DNA of 6,101 bases from SKKL01 sp046543225 (GTDB lineage Bacteria > Actinomycetota > Acidimicrobiia > Acidimicrobiales > SKKL01): positions 1-6,101 of the forward strand of contig JBKGZW010000162.1 of assembly GCA_046543225.1 (NCBI GenBank), in the 5' to 3' direction. Position 1 is the stretch's first letter; every line of letters starts with the position of its first letter. This document shows positions 4,886 to 6,101 of the stretch, piece by piece. A program made the position numbers and the translations under genes. The notes below the pieces were generated by a model. That model had not been told where the DNA came from. It saw only the letters and a list, made by a program, of their open reading frames with translations, and ran no database searches.

Positions 4886-6034
4886 GTGTCCCGCCCACTG
4901 CTCATCGACTACTGGTGCCATGGTTACGCCACCGGGTATGGCATCGCCGGGCAGCGTCTGGTGGCTGCCTTGCTCGATCATGGGGTGTCGGTGCGTTGGA
5001 CCCCGATCGACTTCCACATCTCCGAACCCCGGTTCGATCCCGACCGGCCCAGCCACGGTGGCTTGGACTCGTACCGATCGACCTCCGGTCAGCCTGATGT
5101 GCTGGTGGTACACGCCACCCCCGAACTGATCCCAGCGGCAGAGCGCCACCGAGGGGAGGCGGCGTTGGTGTGTCACACGGTGTGGGAGACCGACCGGATC
5201 CAGGACCACTGGCCAGATCTGTTGAATCGTTGCGATCTGGTCGTCGTGCCGACCGAGTGGAACGCCGAGGTCTTTCGCGACGGTGGTGTGACGACACCGG
5301 TCGTCGTGGTGCCGCACGTGTGCCCACCGCTCGTGGCCGAGGCGGACACCGCCTGGCTCGACCACCTCGCCGGACGATTCGTCGTCTACAGCATCGCCGC
5401 CTGGTCGTCCCGCAAGGCTCCGTGGCAGACGATCGACTGCGTCGCTCGTGCCTTCGGCGCCACCGACGAGGTGGTCCTCGTGCTCAAGTCGGGACGAGAG
5501 ATCGACGACTCGCTGCTCGCGGACCGGTCGGTGGCGCCGGAGCTGTCACAGCGGACCTGGGTCGCGTTGGCCAAGGCGCTCGCACGAGTCGGTCCGGCTC
5601 CCGAGGTGGTGCTGGCCGACCAGGTGCTCACCGACGCCCAGGTGCGGGGGCTGCACGAGCGTGGCGACTGTTGGCTCTCGCTCCCCCACAGCGAGGGTTG
5701 GGATCTCGGCGCCTTCGATGCTGCCGTGTCCGGTACTCCGGTGGTCACCACCGACTGGGGTGGTCCCGCCAGCTACCTGGATCCCGACGCGTCGTGGTTG
5801 GTGCCCACTGACCTCGTCCCGGCTCAGGTCGGGGACCTGGCTCCCGATCCACGGTCACGGTGGGCTGAACCGAACCTGGAGCGCGCGGTGGAGATGCTGC
5901 GAGCCGTTCGTGCCGACCCCGACGCCGCTCGTCGCCGTGCCGCCGGTCAGGCCGAGCGCTTGGCGAGGGAGTATGCGCCCGACTCGGTCGCTGCCACCTT
6001 CGTCGCCGAGGTAAACCGTCTGCTCGATGGGTGA
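4886..6034 (+). CDS. GT4-type glycosyltransferase, second gene of the plus-strand unit
   Basis: This 382-residue GT-B enzyme starts at a GTG one base after the previous stop, giving SRPLLIDYWCHGYATGYGIA with the glycine-rich acceptor-domain loop at 13-21. CHTVWETDRI (97-106) and VPTEWNAEVFRDGGV (121-135) are typical of a subgroup that reads like the EGW-type enzymes. The donor domain begins near 165 (FVVYSIAAWSSRKAPW). Its catalytic loop SEGWDLGAFDAAVSGTPVV at 269-287 has E270 and D278, an EX7D form of the usual EX7E pair. WGGPASYLDP follows as in the family. The open frame continues upstream to 4742, but that part lies inside the GT32-like gene and reads as arginine-rich out-of-frame sequence. 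Translation is probably coupled to the gene before it. It likely acts in the same glycan pathway; donor and acceptor are not deducible. Confidence 0.9.
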   Translation: MSRPLLIDYWCHGYATGYGIAGQRLVAALLDHGVSVRWTPIDFHISEPRFDPDRPSHGGLDSYRSTSGQPDVLVVHATPELIPAAERHRGEAALVCHTVWETDRIQDHWPDLLNRCDLVVVPTEWNAEVFRDGGVTTPVVVVPHVCPPLVAEADTAWLDHLAGRFVVYSIAAWSSRKAPWQTIDCVARAFGATDEVVLVLKSGREIDDSLLADRSVAPELSQRTWVALAKALARVGPAPEVVLADQVLTDAQVRGLHERGDCWLSLPHSEGWDLGAFDAAVSGTPVVTTDWGGPASYLDPDASWLVPTDLVPAQVGDLAPDPRSRWAEPNLERAVEMLRAVRADPDAARRRAAGQAERLAREYAPDSVAATFVAEVNRLLDG

Positions 6035-6049
6035 TCGGCGAGTCGATCA
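6032..6049. terminator. Short inverted repeat covering both convergent stop codons
   Basis: TGATCG (6032-6037) and CGATCA (6044-6049) are perfect inverted repeats with a 6-base loop. The first three bases are the plus-strand TGA and the last three are the complement of the minus-strand TGA. Only 12 bases separate the two stops. The stem is short and no T tract follows, so a bidirectional terminator is only a weak suggestion. Confidence 0.25.
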
Positions 6050-6101
6050 GCCCGTCGACGGCGTGGTGGGGGTGAAGCGGACCTTCATCTCCTTGATGCC
6101 G
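6047..6101 (-). CDS. C-terminal end of a probable cytochrome P450 (partial, runs off right edge)
   Basis: The minus strand reads GIKEMKVRFTPTTPSTG followed by TGA, with no stop up to the window edge. From memory, G-I-K-x-M-x-V-R-F near the stop is a common C-terminal strand of actinobacterial P450s (CYP124/125/142 type), just after the last part of the haem domain. The haem-cysteine motif would lie further upstream, outside the window. The gene converges on the GT4 gene. The family call rests on 17 residues and on the similarity to the remnant at 161-241, so it is tentative. Confidence 0.45.
   Translation of the reverse strand, partial: GIKEMKVRFTPTTPSTG

Noticed and set aside
1..6101. CRISPR arrays, tRNA or rRNA genes, insertion sequences
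   Set aside because: No regularly spaced repeats, cloverleaf-like segments, rRNA signatures or transposase genes were recognised on either strand.

Overview
The window is high-GC DNA with a strong preference for G or C at third codon positions and frequent GTG starts. This suggests an actinobacterium; an Acidimicrobiia/Ilumatobacter-like source is a guess from overall character, not something the sequence proves. It holds a compact glycosyltransferase-rich locus of seven genes in two divergent units. A short piece that looks like the 3' end of a cytochrome P450-type gene lies at each edge.

Minus-strand operon, in transcription order: a GT4-type glycosyltransferase (3951-2737); a PqqD-like peptide-binding protein (2740-2471, GTGA overlap with the gene before); an HprK-related P-loop kinase (2474-1632, apparently from a CTG start in a CTGA overlap); a 72-residue protein with a twin-arginine signal and an 18-residue polar tail (1587-1369); and a GT2 glycosyltransferase with a helical/TPR-like C-terminal half (1352-243). 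After it come a short P450-like C-terminal remnant (161-241) and a very large nested hairpin (75-153).

Plus-strand unit: a GT32-like DXD glycosyltransferase (4051-4884), then, one base later, a second GT4-type glycosyltransferase (4886-6034). It converges on the C-terminal end of a minus-strand gene that runs off the right edge (6047-6101). The divergent intergenic region (3952-4050) has a perfect 7-bp-arm palindrome.

Main interpretation (inference): the PqqD-like protein, HprK-related kinase and small Tat-signal protein have the logic of a ribosomally made, post-translationally modified peptide system. There is a recognition protein, a nucleotide-dependent modifier and a leader-plus-core substrate. 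Up to four glycosyltransferases are co-located and could decorate the Ser/Thr/Asn-rich tail, or build a surface glycan that the peptide accompanies. No lasso cyclase, leader peptidase or ABC exporter is visible; the Tat signal and a signal peptidase could replace the last two.
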